A stretch of DNA of 64,000 nucleotides from Microvelia longipes (Eukaryota > Arthropoda > Insecta > Hemiptera > Veliidae), in the NCBI GenBank assembly GCA_018340805.1, contig JACMZG010001913.1:15003987-15067986 (forward strand), given 5' to 3'. This document shows positions 10,682-21,390 of this stretch, piece by piece. The translations under genes were made by a program, and so were the position numbers. The notes under the pieces are model-generated. The model ran no database searches, had not been told where the DNA came from, and worked only from the letters and a program-made list of their open reading frames with translations. The first letter of the stretch is position 1; each line of letters starts with the position of its first letter.

Positions 10682-11886
10682 GTATAGAGTAAAGTAATAT
10701 ATAAACCAAGTAGGGAAACAAACACGATTTCTGTCAGACCTGGCATGTAGCTCACATTTTGTCCTCCAGGGAGTTGGCTTAAATTTTCCAATGGGCGTAA
10801 ATGTAAACAAACTATTTACGGTTTTCAAAATTTTTGTTTTTATTGCATTTATTTGTACAATGTAGAATAAAATGTTAATAATTTGTGTTAGAAATACGTT
10901 TTGTCACATCCAATAGAGGTTTAAGTGCGAATCTTTAAATACTAGGTTTGTTTAAATTACTTGAAACGAGCGGCTAATTACACTTTTTTCTTCGAGTACA
11001 CTACTAAACTTTTACATTTAAGTAGTACAAAAATGTACTTAAGTGCGAATCTTTAAATACTAGGTTTGTTTATATTACTTGAAACGAGCGGCTAATTACA
11101 CTTTTTTCTTCGAGTGCACTACTAAACTTTTACATTTAAGTAGTACAAAAATGTACTTAAGTGCGAAATCTTTAAAATACTAGTTTGTTTATATTACTTG
11201 AAAACGACGGCTAATTACACTTTTTCTTCGAGGCACTACTAAACTTTTACATTTAAGTAGTACAAAAAATGTACTTAAGTGCGAATCTTTAAATACTAGG
11301 TTTGTTTAAATTACTTGAAACGAGCGGCTAATTACACTTTTTTCTTCGAGTGCACTACTAAACTTTTACATTTAAGTAGTACAAAAATGTACTTAACACG
11401 TACATTTTTGCGAGTCATATTTCTTTTGTCCTCTTAAAACATTAATTGTAATTAGTACTCTTACAACTTTAACCAAACATTTTGGAAAAAAGCAATCGTG
11501 ATTTTAAGTTATATTTAAGCAAACATTGTCGTCTGGATGTTCTTCAAAATTTTAATAAAACATGAACTTTACCTTTACTATATTTTCTCTTTTTTTAACT
11601 AATTTATTTTAACAGTTATATCACAGAATTTAATACAAAATCATTAAATTATCACAGACATATTAAAGTAAGAAAACACGATTAAAAGTAAAACTCACTT
11701 GTTATCAGGGTTGCCAATAAAACTAAGTAAAAAAACGTAATCCTAAGATGCGCATGCGCAATTCCAATTTTATTTTTTTATTTTTGAGCCAGCAATAAGC
11801 TGATCACGCATGTCTGAATTTTTTACCACAGGATAGTTTAGGAGTTTCCCTACTTGGTTTATATATTACTTTAGTATAGAATAGAG
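10682..11886. mobile_element. Element with ~40-bp inverted ends carrying a 118-bp tandem array
   Basis: AGTAATATATAAACCAAGTA plus GGGAAAC at 10693-10721 is complemented by TCCCTACTTGGTTTATATAT at about 11849-11870. Between these arms lie the four 118-bp tandem units. Tandem units between inverted ends are typical of several non-autonomous DNA transposon groups. No ORF is present and target-site duplications are unclear. Confidence 0.5.
10921..11396. repeat. 118-bp tandem repeat, four units
   Basis: Units start at 10921, 11039, 11157 and 11275, exactly 118 bp apart. Each contains TTAAGTGCGAATC, AAACGAGCGGCTAATTACAC and TTTACATTTAAGTAGTAC. Units differ by only a few substitutions and compensating 1-bp indels, so amplification was recent. 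Not CRISPR: there are no variable spacers. Confidence 0.95.
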
Positions 11887-11896
11887 ATAGGTTATG

Positions 11897-13690
11897 ACCC
11901 ACCTAGTATGGATCTCTATAAGAACTTCAACCAAAGGTTAAAATTAAAGAACAAAAGAACCCTCACCCACAAGAAACTTGATACATTCTTACCTTTTTAC
12001 GGGTTATTTTTGTTTGCAATTACGTCTATTTATTGTTCACTTACGATTCATTTACACTTAAATTCTAGTAACAGGTTCTATTTATTTGATGAGATAAAAA
12101 TACTCCGTAATCCGACAACTCATCTGATAAACATGCTGCCAACCGAAGGTTATAGAGAACTCACAAACTTTTGAAGATTTCCGGATCTTTATTTAGTTCA
12201 ATAATTACAAAAAAATTAAATTAGCCATAAATAATTTTAATGTACACTCATAAATAATACATTAGAGGCGACAAAAACAAAACTCGAACCTAACTTGTTC
12301 AAACGGAATTTTTAACCTATAGTTTAGACTCTACCCCGATAAAAAAAGCGTTTGAGTTTTAAGGTTGAATCCCGTGTTTAATCTCGTTAGCTCGATGAAT
12401 GCCGGGGGAGTTCAACCCCCTGCCAAACAACGCGTGTAAACGAAGTAAGCACAACTATTCATCTGTAATCATTAAGTTAAAAACAATTTGAAAAATATTA
12501 TTAATAATTGAAAAATTACAATTTTTAACAAATCAAAAAATAGCGTAAAACTTCGATAATTAAGGATTCTCCATCAAGAAAAATTAACGTAGGAAGGGCA
12601 CTTTTAAACAGAACATAAAATTAAGAACACCGGGACTTATACGCTATCCCAAATATAATAAAAATTGCTTAACATAAGAGTCGGTTCTGTTATTCATTCT
12701 ACTATTAATTGAAATTAAAACAATTCCTTACTTAAAGATGTACAATTGTATAAACATTTAACTCGGTCGATACAATTTTCGATTTTAAAGTTTTTTTTAA
12801 TTATATATTAATTAATTATATATAACCCAGCCGCTGGACTGGGTCATAGGTTAACAAGGTCAACAATTGTTATTGACCTTTTATATAGGTCTATTGATTA
12901 TAGAACTTAGTCTGATTTCTAGGCCAAGTTTCAATTTTCTAACATAAAACACCATCAGACACAGCAAGATGAAAACCCCCTTAAGAACGTCATAAAATGT
13001 TAATAAATATAAATAAATAAATTTATGAATATAAAATATTATATATTCCTTTGTAAAAGAAAATAATTAAGATGTTATTTAAAAGTGCCTAAAAGAGATA
13101 ATAATTATTTCGTTTTAGCTTCTGAAGAAACAATACTTTAAAATCAAAATAAACATCGTTGTTTACATTACATTAATAACTCAAACATCTGTCGGAATCT
13201 CAAGTAATTCTAAATTAAAACAGAATTGGACTCCAGTATTTACATTTGGGTATTTGATGAAAAAGAGTCTCAAACGGAAAACAAGACGGAAGGATAAGGG
13301 CGTAGTACAAATCACGACCGATGCCGTATACCAACTGCCCTTGATCTTGATTGCTTGTCATTTTCGCTATGATTTAAATATCGATTTAAAATCGATAGTT
13401 ACACAATGCCCTACAAGAAGTAATGAAACATAGATAGTCATAAAAAATATCGATGTTTTTATCGACTTCCTAGCCCCTCCCTCACTTCCTTAGGTTTTAA
13501 CCCTCTTTTAAGCCTTCACTAGCCCTGCAAAGAAAACTGACTATCTGCACTATTTTATACACAACCTGACTGTACATTCTTTTCTTTTTTCCAAGAATTC
13601 TCTCTTCAACTGGACAAAATATGACAAACAACAAGTCAATTATTTTCATAACAAGACTTATAAAGTTAAATTATTATATTTAATAATTCC
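11897..13690. other. AT-rich intergenic DNA, no gene seen
   Basis: An 88-codon open frame at 11908-12174 has no recognisable domain and sits in ordinary AT-rich sequence. GGTCAACAATTGTTATTGACC near 12860 is palindromic. Nothing else is interpretable. Confidence 0.45.
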
Positions 13691-13702
13691 ATAATATCTG
13701 CC

Positions 13703-13775
13703 TCCATGGCCGTGGTTGTAAGCAGCTCTCGATTTCGGCACCGGAGGTCCGGAGTTCGCTGCCCGGGCTATGTTT
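13703..13775 (+). mobile_element. tRNA-derived SINE head
   Basis: TGGCCGTGGTTGTAAGC resembles a Pol III A box, and CCGGAGGTCCGGAGTTCGCT followed by GCCCGGGC resembles a degenerate T-arm with B box. The block is GC-rich against AT-rich flanks. A SINE head is more likely than a tRNA gene because no full cloverleaf with an intact acceptor stem forms. Confidence 0.5.
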
Positions 13776-14081
13776 TCGAATAAAATAATTTCACTTACTT
13801 TAATTAATACTTAAAACTTAGCAGATAAAACACACATAGGTTGTTCCTACAGGGATACAAAACAATTTCTACGTACGCACGCGTATTTAACAGGTGATGA
13901 TCGTATTCCATACGTATTTAATACGATCCGGTTCCTGCACCGTATTTGTTCGGTCGATCAAGTGAGATGGTATCATAACTGATCCCGCCAAAATATAAAA
14001 AAGTTTTAAACAAATAATATATAAAATTAAATTGTGATTTATTATGATTATTTATTTTGCATATTAAGTTACACTAAAAAA

Positions 14082-14220
14082 ATCGGGTACGGGGTACCTC
14101 GGAACAAACCTCATCCTCCGTACTTCGGTCTTGCTACGCTCATCCTTAGATTCCCAGCGGTCGCCTATCCAGGCACTGACCTCACCCGATGCTGCTTAAC
14201 GTTTATTATCCAACAAAAAT
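14082..14220 (-). mobile_element. 5S rRNA-derived SINE (SINE3-type), short copy
   Basis: On the minus strand the 5S-like part reads GTTAAGCAGCATCGGGTGAG, then GGTCAGTGCCTGGATAGG and CGACCGCTGGGAAT. This is the closest match in the window to the conserved internal promoter half of eukaryotic 5S rRNA (A box, intermediate element, C box). A shortened tail follows, ending in GAGGTACCCCGTACCCGA. The copy lacks most of the middle of the tail. Confidence 0.75.
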
Positions 14221-14460
14221 TATAGATATACTTGTATTAAAACGAAACTTGGTAAACTAATTTATTACGTAAAGGTAAGATTAAAGAGTAGGGAAATGAC
14301 TCTCTTATCACATGTGATAACAATAATTTATGAGTTAACAATGTATTTCAATAACATTAATTAATTTAATAACTATATTTATGCTATTTTAAATCACTAA
14401 AACAAAATAAAAGTGGTAATTGTTGTTTTAAAATGTTTTGTGCACAGAATTAACTATCAA

Positions 14461-14570
14461 TGAGGTTACAATGCGATTTCCCAGAGCCCAGAGTGCCATG
14501 AAAAGATGTTAAAGTCTACCCAATGTTTTAGATAGGGTATTATTCTCTAATGATAAATCTCTTTAATCGA
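14461..14570 (-). mobile_element. MITE-like fragment related to 9570-9900
   Basis: Its complement reads AGAGATTTATCATTAGAG, ATACCCTATCT, AACATCTTTTCATGG and CATTGTAACCTCA, collinear with the left half of the element at 9570. The copy is more diverged. Confidence 0.5.
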
Positions 14571-15200
14571 TAGTCGTTTGGTTATCTCTATTTTAAAAAT
14601 CCAGACATAAAATTCATCTCTACAAATAAAAGCTCTTTTTTATAATTTTCTTTGAAGCTTCGATAAAAGGCAAACAAGTCAGGGAAATGTGTAGTAATAA
14701 GCAAAGTTTAAAATACAAATTTTCTTAGCTGTTCATCTTTATAATAAAAACAGCTTTTAATGGCTTTAAGAAAAGATAAAAAATAGAACCATTATTCAAA
14801 ATAAGGTTCGCTTTAACTACTTCATCATATTTAAGCTTTAACCAGAATCATAAGCTTACTTAAATAAGAGGCTTACAGCTTTGACCAAAAAGTTTTGGTT
14901 CCTAAACAAAGTCCTTACGCAGAAGGGGCAATATTTTGTCATTTTAAGTAGATCGGAGGCAAAAGTTGTCTCCTCAATTAAGATTAAGTCTTACATCAAC
15001 TAAAGCTGCTTTTTACCCATTAAGTTGTGACAAGAAAAAATTAACTTTACAATTACTGATAATGAAGTCTTGTAAAAGTTTTGACAACCACGTAATTATC
15101 TTTTTTTCCTTCGGGAAATTTACAGTAGACTCACTAACTGACTTATAATAATAATAATAATAAAATAACCATTTATTGTAGCTTAAATACATATACATAA
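14571..15200. other. Unassigned AT-rich sequence
   Basis: Two overlapping frames of about 60 codons on opposite strands at 14966-15198 show no domain. No RNA gene is seen. Confidence 0.4.
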
Positions 15201-15606
15201 GATTAAGTATAAAAGTAATAATTCAAATTATATAAAAATTAAACTCTTCTTTTTACTAATTATAATAATTTTACCTTTTATTTTTTTATCTATACTTTAT
15301 TTTATCTATTTATTTTATTATTTTTTATCTTAATAATGGCTACAAATCGGCTATAGCCGTGGTCGTACTTAATAAAGTACAAATATGTAATTGCATTGAT
15401 GCATTTTTATATATTTAAATTTTGTTAGTAATTCAAAACAAATATCTTTAGTTTTACAATTTAAAAACTATTATTATATAATTGTGCTTTTTGTCATTAT
15501 TTTATTTTTATTATTTATATATTTACTTTATTTTATACTTAATTATTTATTTATTTTATTTTTATATACTTTTATTAATTTATTATTCTTTTATTATTTT
15601 ATTTAT
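15200..15606. repeat. A/T-rich low-complexity tail of the RTE LINE copy
   Basis: TTTATTTTATTATT-type low-complexity DNA lies immediately 3' of the minus-strand LINE ORF, as expected for the 3' end of RTE-type LINEs, which finish in short simple repeats. The exact element end cannot be fixed. Confidence 0.5.
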
Positions 15607-16090
15607 TTATTTTAAATAAACTTGGCAATAGATATCTTTCATTCTCTTCCATTCTTGTCTCATTCCTGCTACTCTTTGCCATGTCACATCGCAAGCTTCT
15701 CTCATTTCCTTATCCCAGCTTTGTGTTGGTCTACCTCTGCTTCTTTTTAGGTCTCTTGGATACCAATCCAACATATCCTTGGTCCATCTTCCATCTTGCG
15801 TTCTGGCGATATGTCCTGCCCAATTCCACTTTCTTTTCGTAACTGTATGCCCTATATCTTCCAATCCTGTCTCCTTTCGTATCCATGCATTTCTTTTCTT
15901 GTCTTTTCTCGTAATCCCAAGCATGCATCTTTCCATTCTCCTCTGCATAACTCGTAGTTTATTTAAGTTTTTTCTAGTCATGGTCCACACTTCGGCTCCG
16001 TAGGTCATAACAGGTAGTATGCAAGTCATCCACAGCTTTCTTTTCATTTCTATCTTTACATTGGATCGAACTAACTGACTTAATATTACA
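15607..16090 (-). pseudogene. RTE-clade LINE reverse transcriptase, C-terminal fragment
   Basis: The minus strand encodes about 160 residues ending at a natural stop. It matches the C-terminal region of RTE/BovB-type endonuclease-reverse transcriptases: LPVMTYGAEVWTMTRK (thumb entry), MQRRMERCMLGITRKD, the helix ETGLEDIGHTVTKRKWNWAG followed by HIAR, and LKRSRGRPTQSWDKEM. The apurinic endonuclease and the RT palm with its catalytic aspartates are missing, so this is a 5'-truncated insertion, the usual fate of LINE copies. The frame is intact, suggesting a fairly young copy. The first dozen residues of the open frame (MITMLVFFVI) probably lie outside the element. It cannot be active. Confidence 0.85.
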
Positions 16091-16113
16091 AAAAAAACCA
16101 ACATTGTTATCAT

Positions 16114-16915
16114 CAGTTATTAATGTAGTTTAATTACATCAATTAGGTACTGCAGTGTAAGAAAATCATTAGACTTAAATCATGGAGGAATTAAAGAAAA
16201 CCCAATTGTTGAAATGTATGTACCAACGATCTTGAATAAAGGGAATGACGCATTAAAGAACTTTTCTTTGAACTTGGAAGTTGTATGAAATAGAGAAATA
16301 AAAGCAAACTTACCTTCCCCGTAATTATAATGATAAAAGGCGCCAAACGTAAGTTATGTAGCAAGGTTATCAAGTTTGCTTCTCAACTTCCTTCAGTGAT
16401 TCTCGTGATTGTTACATTTGGGGTGCTTGTTAAGTCAGTTGTGCTTAATTTTAAATTTTGGACTAAACGTACCCACTTCAGTGAGTGATAATTTAGGCGT
16501 TTGTAAACTTCTCAATGGGAAACCATTAAGAGGTAAGTTTGCCTCTAAAATTTAAGACCTGCGCTGTTATAAGAATTGTAAGTATGTGCAGTTTGAACCA
16601 AGCATGAGTGTTTCTTCTTGAATTCTTTCTATTTTTTGGTTTTCGATGGGTTCACTTTTTTGTATAGCAAATCGACTTAGTGCGTCATCACCTTTATTCA
16701 AGATCCTTGATATGTACATAGACATATTATAACTAGAAGTCCTATTGGTTGAATTTTAAAGCATCGAAAACGTAACTGAACACCTTGGAGTATTAATATA
16801 ATCAAATAGTCCAGGAACTGGACCTGAAATAACGTGACTCATTTTGTACAGGTACAAACCATTTTTTTTTAAAAATATACCTTAAATAACTTTTGGTCTG
16901 TTATAAATTGTAATA
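16114..16915. other. AT-rich intergenic DNA, no gene seen
   Basis: No recognisable coding region, RNA or second repeat copy is apparent. Confidence 0.4.
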
Positions 16916-16977
16916 AAAATTAAATTAATGAAGACTGCAGTCCTTTTTTAAAATGTATTAAAAACATAACGAAGAGC

Positions 16978-17006
16978 TTTCGCCCAGGGATCCTGAGCTT
17001 TTTCAG
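16978..17006 (-). ncRNA. Hammerhead-like motif in the Penelope-like terminal repeat (degenerate)
   Basis: On the minus strand CTGAAAA, one A, stem GCTCAG / CTGGGC around GATCC, then GAAAGC. The box has A where the consensus CTGANGA needs G8, so it should be inactive. It matters because Penelope-like elements are known to carry hammerhead motifs in their terminal repeats, and this one sits beside a recognisable Penelope-like ORF. Confidence 0.5.
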
Positions 17007-17379
17007 TTCTTTAAATTGACAAAAATTTTAGGAAAAATAATAAAATGTTGAATGTTTTTTTATGTTACGCGTCCAACTAAGTAAATAAATAAATTTAAAA
17101 TGAAATGACAAAAATGGGATGGTAAAGGAAAAATTAAGTTTTTCAGGTAGTAATATAATAAATACTTCTAATTTTTAATTTATTTAAAGACACTGGATGG
17201 GACTGAAATAACTACTTCTTATTTCTTTAAATGACTATATTTCGCCTGACCCCAGGCATACTCATGTCTACAAACTTGTTAATTTTATTTTCATAGTAAA
17301 ATAAAAAATATAGTTTCTGTAAGACTAGTTTTGAATCTTATTATTATTGGATTTGTTATTTGATTAAAATTATATACAA

Positions 17380-17990
17380 TGGTGACGAATAATAATAATA
17401 TAAATACTCCTAAGATTGTTAAAGTCTGCTTTTTTGTTCATACGGTCTTTGTCAACTTTTATATAGAGCATTTCTAAAGATTTCTTTTTGTCTGTATGTG
17501 GTTCTGTATGAAGTATACGACAGTTTTCTTGTCTGGCATGTGGTCAAGTTTTGTCATATGTTCTGATAAGGCCATAAGGTTAGAGTTGTCAAGTATTTGG
17601 TTGTTATGTGTGTCAAGTCTTTTTTTGAAAAGTTAAGAGGTCTCTCCTGTGTATGCTTGGGGACAGTCTTTACATGTTATTCTGTATATAACATTGTATC
17701 TTTGGACATTAGTGAGGGGGTCTTTTAATTTTGAAAATTATTGAATGTAGAAATTAATAGGATTTTTTAGAGCAATTTTGATGTTGTAGCCTTTAAATAA
17801 GTTTTTAATTTGGTATGTAGGGTGTCCTATGTAGGTAGGAGAGTGGTAAGTAGGTAAGTTATTCGTTCGGTTGGCATCAATAGCAGCAATAGTAGGTATT
17901 CGGACAAATGGCTTATGGTAACGAAACAATAGTTTGGAGACTAGTCTATCAGGGTAATTGTTTTCTCTAAGTATATCTTTGAAAGCTCTT
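17380..17990 (-). pseudogene. Penelope-like ORF, C-terminal RT linker and GIY-YIG endonuclease, frameshifted
   Basis: The N-terminal part reads LRENNYPDRLVSKLLFRYHK and includes IGHPTYQIKNLFKGYNIKIA, matching the linker between RT and endonuclease. Toward lower coordinates follows YNVIYRITCKDCPQAYTGET, the hallmark start of the GIY-YIG nuclease with its Cys-x2-Cys pair, then FKKRLDTHNN and, in shifted frames, LHTEPHTDKKKSLEMLYIKV. A stop follows TGETS and at least one further frameshift is present. The RT catalytic core is absent. In intact elements this nuclease nicks the target to prime reverse transcription. This copy is dead. Confidence 0.85.
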
Positions 17991-18059
17991 CGTCAATTTA
18001 TTTTCAATAAATTGTAAAAAAGGACTGATGTCTTCATTAATTTAATTGTTAAATACCTT

Positions 18060-18835
18060 AAATGATGAAAAAGCAAGTCTGCCTATCCAGAGTGGAGCCC
18101 CCCTTTCTATCCTTCTCCATCCAACCAATTCTCTATTTAGAGAGAGAATCGCGCACGCTCAATATTTATCAAAATTGCACAAAATTTAGGTCTCTTGAAA
18201 TAAGTGAGAACATTTTTCAAGGCTAACAAAATTTCTAATTGCTGGAACTCAAGTTATAGCATTTTCAAAATGACTTAAAAAATGCTCAATACGTAGACAT
18301 TTTTTTAATAGAAATTTGCTAACATTGCAAAAATTAAACATTTTGCTGGCGGTTTTGCTGACGCTATAACTTTGTTTGCAGTTGTTACATTTTAATAAAG
18401 AAGCAATCAATTTATAGTAAATTCTGTCAGCTATAAAAAATGTTACCTTCAAGTTTTAAATACGATCAACAGGGAACCACTTATTTCAAAAAATTTAAAA
18501 ATTGTGAGATTTTCTAAAATGTTGAGCTTGCGCAATGATATAAAGGGCTGAACTCTGGTTTGGCAAGCTATGTTTTTTTCATCGTATAAGATTTCCGTAT
18601 AAGAGATCGATAAGATTTCTATGCGTGCCATACGACTACCTAACAAATAATTGTGTATTTAAACTTCCAAAGGTCCAATTAGTGGGAGTAGAAACCAATT
18701 TTATCGAAACGTATAAACTTTGCGGCGATTAGAGTAACGATAGTGTAATAATTTAAATCGTTGATACAATTAATTTAAATTGATGACACAATTAATTTAA
18801 AAAGCAATTCTGATTTTTTGAGCGCTGCAAATTTG
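18060..18835. other. Unassigned AT-rich sequence
   Basis: Two short minus-strand frames (18249-18452 and 18449-18646) show no domain. The direct repeat TTGATACAATTAATTTAAA / TTGATGACACAATTAATTTAAA lies near 18760-18800. Confidence 0.4.
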
Positions 18836-18876
18836 ATGTGAGGAAAAGTTTCGAGGTACCCCGTACCCGAGTTTTT
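18836..18876 (+). mobile_element. 5S-SINE tail fragment
   Basis: GATGTGAGGAAAAGTTTCG and GAGGTACCCCGTACCCGA form the last ~40 bp of the 5S-SINE family, with nothing upstream preserved. A 3'-end-only copy fits 5' truncation during LINE-driven retrotransposition. Confidence 0.7.
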
Positions 18877-19311
18877 ATATTTTTAGGCAACATTTTTATT
18901 TTTGTCACTTTACTACTTTTGTTACATTTTTATATCTTAAAAGACAATGGAAAACATTAAAGAATAAAAGAAAACGTAAAAAGTGGAAGGTAGCCAATAT
19001 TAATAGGAAGGATTCCTTCCCTTCCTCTGCCTCGCCACAGTCTATTCTCTCAAAAGAAGAGACCTTTTCTTTTTAAAATGTCCTCTTTTGTTTTTTTAAA
19101 AAAAAGAATCAAAGTAAAAAAAGGGCCTCTTAATATTAAACATTAACGTAAAGAAAACAAAAGGAATAATACAAAAAAAAAGTCAGAGATAAAAGTATAC
19201 CTACAGTACAAATATACATTCTAAAAATGTGACATAATGATAAATTTATATTAATATTATTTTGGTTATATTAAAGACCTTATGTAATAAATTAATAAAA
19301 TGTTGAATAAA

Positions 19312-19545
19312 TCGAAGAATCAGCTACCATCGATAGTTGCTGTTGGATATGAATATCCCTGGACCGGTTTCGGCATAACGCCATCATCAGCAGGCGGGGC
19401 AACACTCGAGCTCTCAACTAATAAAGTTATATCTCTGATTAACTTCTAGTATCAATGAGCATGACAAGCCCTTTGAAGATGCTGTTGTCTAACAGCAAGT
19501 ATCGACGGTAGCTGATTCTTCGATTGCCTCTTCAACTTGCGGTAA
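19312..19545. mobile_element. Inverted-repeat element with ATCGAAGAATCAGCTACC ends
   Basis: The left end ATCGAAGAATCAGCTACC followed by ATCGATAGTTGCTG is complemented at the right by CAGCAAGTATCGACGGTAGC and TGATTCTTCGAT. The interior holds GGACCGGTTTCGGCATAACG and a hammerhead-like hairpin on the minus strand. A shortened copy lies at 57569-57690, inside an I-clade LINE fragment. The right flank TTCAACTTGCGGTAAATA is shared with that copy, so the repeat extends past the inverted ends. It is probably a Penelope-like terminal-repeat derivative. Confidence 0.6.
19368..19390 (-). ncRNA. Hammerhead-like motif (degenerate)
   Basis: Minus strand: CTGATGA, one T, short stem GGC / GCC around GTTAT, then GAAACCGG. 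The extra base before stem II and the 3-bp stem make activity doubtful. Confidence 0.35.
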
Positions 19546-19814
19546 ATACAAACTTTTTAATTTTAAATATAGAATATATGTAGGAAGACGAATATACTAC
19601 ACTAAGGTAGACGGAATCAGTGGCGGACTGAGCCAATAAAACTTGAAAAGGGTTTGGCCATTTATTGCTTGGGGGAGGGTAGTCTTATATTGCTTCCCAA
19701 GTAGAGGTGTCTACTTTTAACTAGAGTCTACTTTTTATATGAAATTAAATTATTTTATTTAAATCAATTAAAATAAACCTAAATTAAACTGCGTAGGATT
19801 CCGCGGTTATTGTC

Positions 19815-20076
19815 ATGAAGATTTAGGTCTTCCGGTGGTGACCACGTCAATGTAGATGAAGAATCCGACGTTTCGCTTCCACTGTGGGAAGCATCTTCAG
19901 GGATGTAGGACATCATGGAATGCTCTATAAAACTGAACTTTTTACAAAACAGTTCAGTTTTGTAGAGCATTCCATGATGTCCTACATCCCTGAAGATGCT
20001 TCCCACAGTGGAAGCGAAACGTCGGATTCTTCATTTACAATGACGCGGTCACCACCGGAAGACCTAAATCTTCAAC
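19815..20076. mobile_element. 262-bp near-perfect palindrome with hammerhead-like motifs in both arms
   Basis: Arms 19815-19938 and 19952-20076 are inverted copies around a 13-bp centre. Each arm carries CTGAAGA, one T, stem GCTTCC / GGAAGC, then GAAACGTCGG, on the minus strand at 19871-19900 and the plus strand at 19990-20019. The near-identical open frames on opposite strands come from the palindrome and are not genes. Head-to-head copies of a terminal repeat are usual for Penelope-like elements. Confidence 0.7.
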
Positions 20077-20097
20077 CTAAATTAAACTTATAATTGC

Positions 20098-20215
20098 AAT
20101 TAAATTGATGACGACTTCAGTCCTTGGCGAAATCCCTGGGCAAAAGCTCTTCATCAATTTATTTTAAATAGTTTTTTTAAAGAACTGAAGTCTTTTATCA
20201 ATTTAATTGTTACTA
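20098..20215. mobile_element. Solo end of the Penelope-like family
   Basis: The left AATTAAATTGATGACGACTT CAGTCC and the right complement (AGAACTGAAGTC ... ATCAATTTAATT) match the inverted ends at 16917 and 18056. The middle holds CCCTGGGCAAAAGCTCTTC, also shared with that element. Confidence 0.55.
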
Positions 20216-20344
20216 TAATTTATAAAAATCAAAAAGCTCTAAAGTTATTAAATTAAAATTAGGTGAAAAAATAAATATATAAGTATAAAACTTAAATAAA
20301 ACTTTATTAAGTTTATTATATTAAATGTTTATAGTTTAACTAAA

Positions 20345-20900
20345 CTATTTTATTTTTAATCTCTAGGGCCCTTTTGAACTACTTTCAGGCCTTTATCAAG
20401 TGTAAAGGGCCCCTTGTGGCCCTAGTCTTCTGTATGGGACCTTTAAAGGCCTAAAAGGACTTAGATTTAAGTAGGAAATTGAGAGTATTTTAAGTATTTA
20501 GAAAAAATCAATCTCTACGGCCCTGTTCTGCTGCTTTAGAGATAGCCCTCTGAAGCACCTTGCTGTTTTCAGGGCCCTGACCAAGTATTTTAAGGGCCTT
20601 AAAATATACGTCAAACCAATCTTAAACGTCTAAACAAATTTAAAATTTATAATATATTTAAAAAAAAATATATAAATATCTAGAGCCCTTTTATGCTGCT
20701 TAAGGGCCATGATCAAGTATGCTAGGGTCGTTTTTCGCCCTATTCTTCCGCATGGAACCCTTAAATGTCCAGGTAAAATAAATAGGGACCTTAAAGATCC
20801 TAGATTTAGGTAACAAATAGATAATACTTCCAAGTGCTTTAAAAACATTTGTCGCTGGGAGCTCTTTAGGTCTACGTTATAGTATTGGGTCCCTTTGACT
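20345..20900. repeat. Degenerate tandem repeat with AGGGCC motifs
   Basis: Three diverged units start near 20362, 20512 and 20682, each with CTCTAxGGCCCTTTT..., CAAGTxT...AGGGCC and GGACCTTAAAG-type blocks. Locally GC-richer than the flanks. No coding potential is visible. Confidence 0.6.
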
Positions 20901-21390
20901 CTGGTGTTATAAATACATATTACATAATTATAAAAAGTATATATATTATTTATATATTAAATCTTTAAAAATATTTTTTTTTATTTTAATATTTTTTTAT
21001 TATTATTTTTAAAATTTATTTTTGGCTGAGGGGCTAAAGGAGGGCTGCCGCCCTCGCCCTCCCTGGACGTCCGCCTCTGGACGGAATGATGACAATGAAT
21101 GAGAGAGAAAATAAACAAAGATACTAGTTCAGAACTAAAAATTATTCAGAATGATCAATAAAATATCTCCTTGGTTGTTCCTAGGGTATTTTTTATCTTT
21201 AGTGTTCATTTTAGTACATTTTTAACCCTCCCTAGGACTAGGGAGATACTTCTCCTCGGTTTCTCCTACCCTTTTCCTAGCTTTGCATCTTAAAATGCTA
21301 GGAAAAACCGGGAAGATCCAAGGTAAGAAGAGAGGTACCTTAAATCGTCCCTAGGATTTCCCTAGGCACTTTCTGTTTATTTATTTTTAT
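20901..21390. other. Unassigned sequence with CCTAGG-rich inverted motifs
   Basis: Bases 21180-21366 hold repeated CCTAGG / CCTAGGACTAGGG motifs in both orientations, probably a decayed fold-back element. Bases 20901-21020 are AT low-complexity. Confidence 0.4.

Larger units (their letters stand above)
16917..18058 (-). mobile_element. Penelope-like element, truncated, bounded by inverted repeats
   Basis: The element is bounded by ~70-bp inverted repeats: 16917-16985 (ATTAAATTAATGAAGACTGC ... CGAAGAGCTTTC) and its complement at 17988-18056. Between them the minus strand carries the C-terminal part of a Penelope-like ORF. Mixed direct and inverted terminal repeats are typical of Penelope-like retroelements. 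Near the 3' side, a hammerhead-like hairpin lies at 16978-17006. A ~115-bp solo version of the ends occurs at 20098-20215. Confidence 0.75.

Noticed and set aside
19779..20093. Two near-identical open frames on opposite strands
   Set aside because: They are the two arms of the palindrome at 19815-20076; no domain and no independent evidence of coding.
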